Of a stretch of DNA of 64,000 nt, positions 63,788 to 64,000 are shown in pieces. The notes under the pieces are model-generated. The model saw only the letters and a program-made list of their open reading frames with translations. It made no database searches and was not told the origin of the DNA. The translations under genes were made by a program, and so were the position numbers. How positions within the stretch are numbered: the first letter of the stretch is position 1; each line of letters begins with the position of its first letter. The DNA comes from Quillaja saponaria (taxonomy: Eukaryota; Streptophyta; Magnoliopsida; Fabales; Quillajaceae), in the NCBI GenBank assembly GCA_029379385.1, contig CM055605.1, forward strand, positions 10,513,001 to 10,577,000, read 5' to 3'.

Positions 63788-64000
63788 CTTTTATCCTTCT
63801 TCTGGCTTATTCTTGCTCAAGAAATCAGCAAGAAAATTTTTGTTACTTATGATATGTTCTATATCAAAAGAATATTGACATATATAATTATTCCATCTTA
63901 TCCTTATTAGATTTTCCTCTCATTTTCTTAATTTAAGAAAAAAAATTTACTGATTGATTATCAGTACGAATGAAGAATTTTTCTGGTGCAAGATAAATAT
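63788..64000 (-). pseudogene. Endogenous pararetrovirus RNase H C-terminus, runs off the window
   Basis: The minus strand from the window edge shows PEKFFIRTDNQSVNFF and a stop. In another frame it shows a segment with SFDIEHI and FLADFLSKNKPEEG and a terminal stop near 63788. The RTDN and IEHI...ADFLS patterns are those of the RNase H end of the reverse transcriptase of Caulimoviridae and Ty3/gypsy relatives. The frameshift and stop show decay. The viral neighbours to the left favour the caulimovirid reading. The remainder of the reverse transcriptase should lie beyond 64000. Confidence 0.75.

Overview
This is nuclear DNA from a flowering plant, most likely a eudicot. It is AT-rich, has GT-AG introns, and carries plant-type versions of three conserved genes separated by long, TE-filled spacers. 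I could not identify the species. All calls come from reading the sequence by eye; no searches were run.

Three intact genes can be spliced in frame. (1) An NF-YC11/DRAP1-like (NC2-alpha) transcriptional corepressor subunit lies on the + strand at 12647-23029, with six exons and 278 aa. (2) A cytosolic nucleoside diphosphate kinase 1 lies on the + strand at 40055-41677, with four exons and 148 aa. (3) An ELMO/CED-12 domain protein of the ELMOD_A/B type lies on the - strand at 42852-51604, with nine exons and 265 aa. Genes 2 and 3 are convergent. The three do not look like a pathway; each is an independent housekeeping or regulatory gene.

Most of the rest is mobile DNA. From left to right: a 2.0-kb Mutator-like element with a 9-bp target duplication (292-2291); a 5.8-kb Ty3/gypsy-type element whose interior holds a decayed gag and two tandem-repeat blocks where pol would be expected (5508-11292); a hAT-type MITE in intron 1 of the NF-YC11 gene (14407-14957) and a related copy in intron 2 of the ELMO gene (48311-48815); a decayed Ty1/copia element, antisense, in intron 3 of the NF-YC11 gene (16499-21183); a tRNA-derived SINE (26569-26745); and three long solo LTRs of one family, each with a 5-bp target duplication (28399-31844, 53046-55766, 57243-61217). 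Helitron-like termini lie near 56.0-56.4 kb.

The right end (about 57.06-57.24 kb and 61.2-64.0 kb, - strand) is a broken endogenous pararetrovirus (Caulimoviridae). It shows the end of RNase H, an intergenic region with hairpins, then a coat-protein region with a CCHC knuckle that lies upstream of the movement-protein domain. That order is the one known for cavemoviruses and solendoviruses. One of the solo LTRs has inserted into its movement-protein region. This nested locus is the most interesting feature of the window.

Minor items are a C-terminal DYW-type PPR gene fragment, an unrecognised 130-codon frame, a duplicated pair of small signal-peptide-like frames, and RNase H scraps of LINE type.
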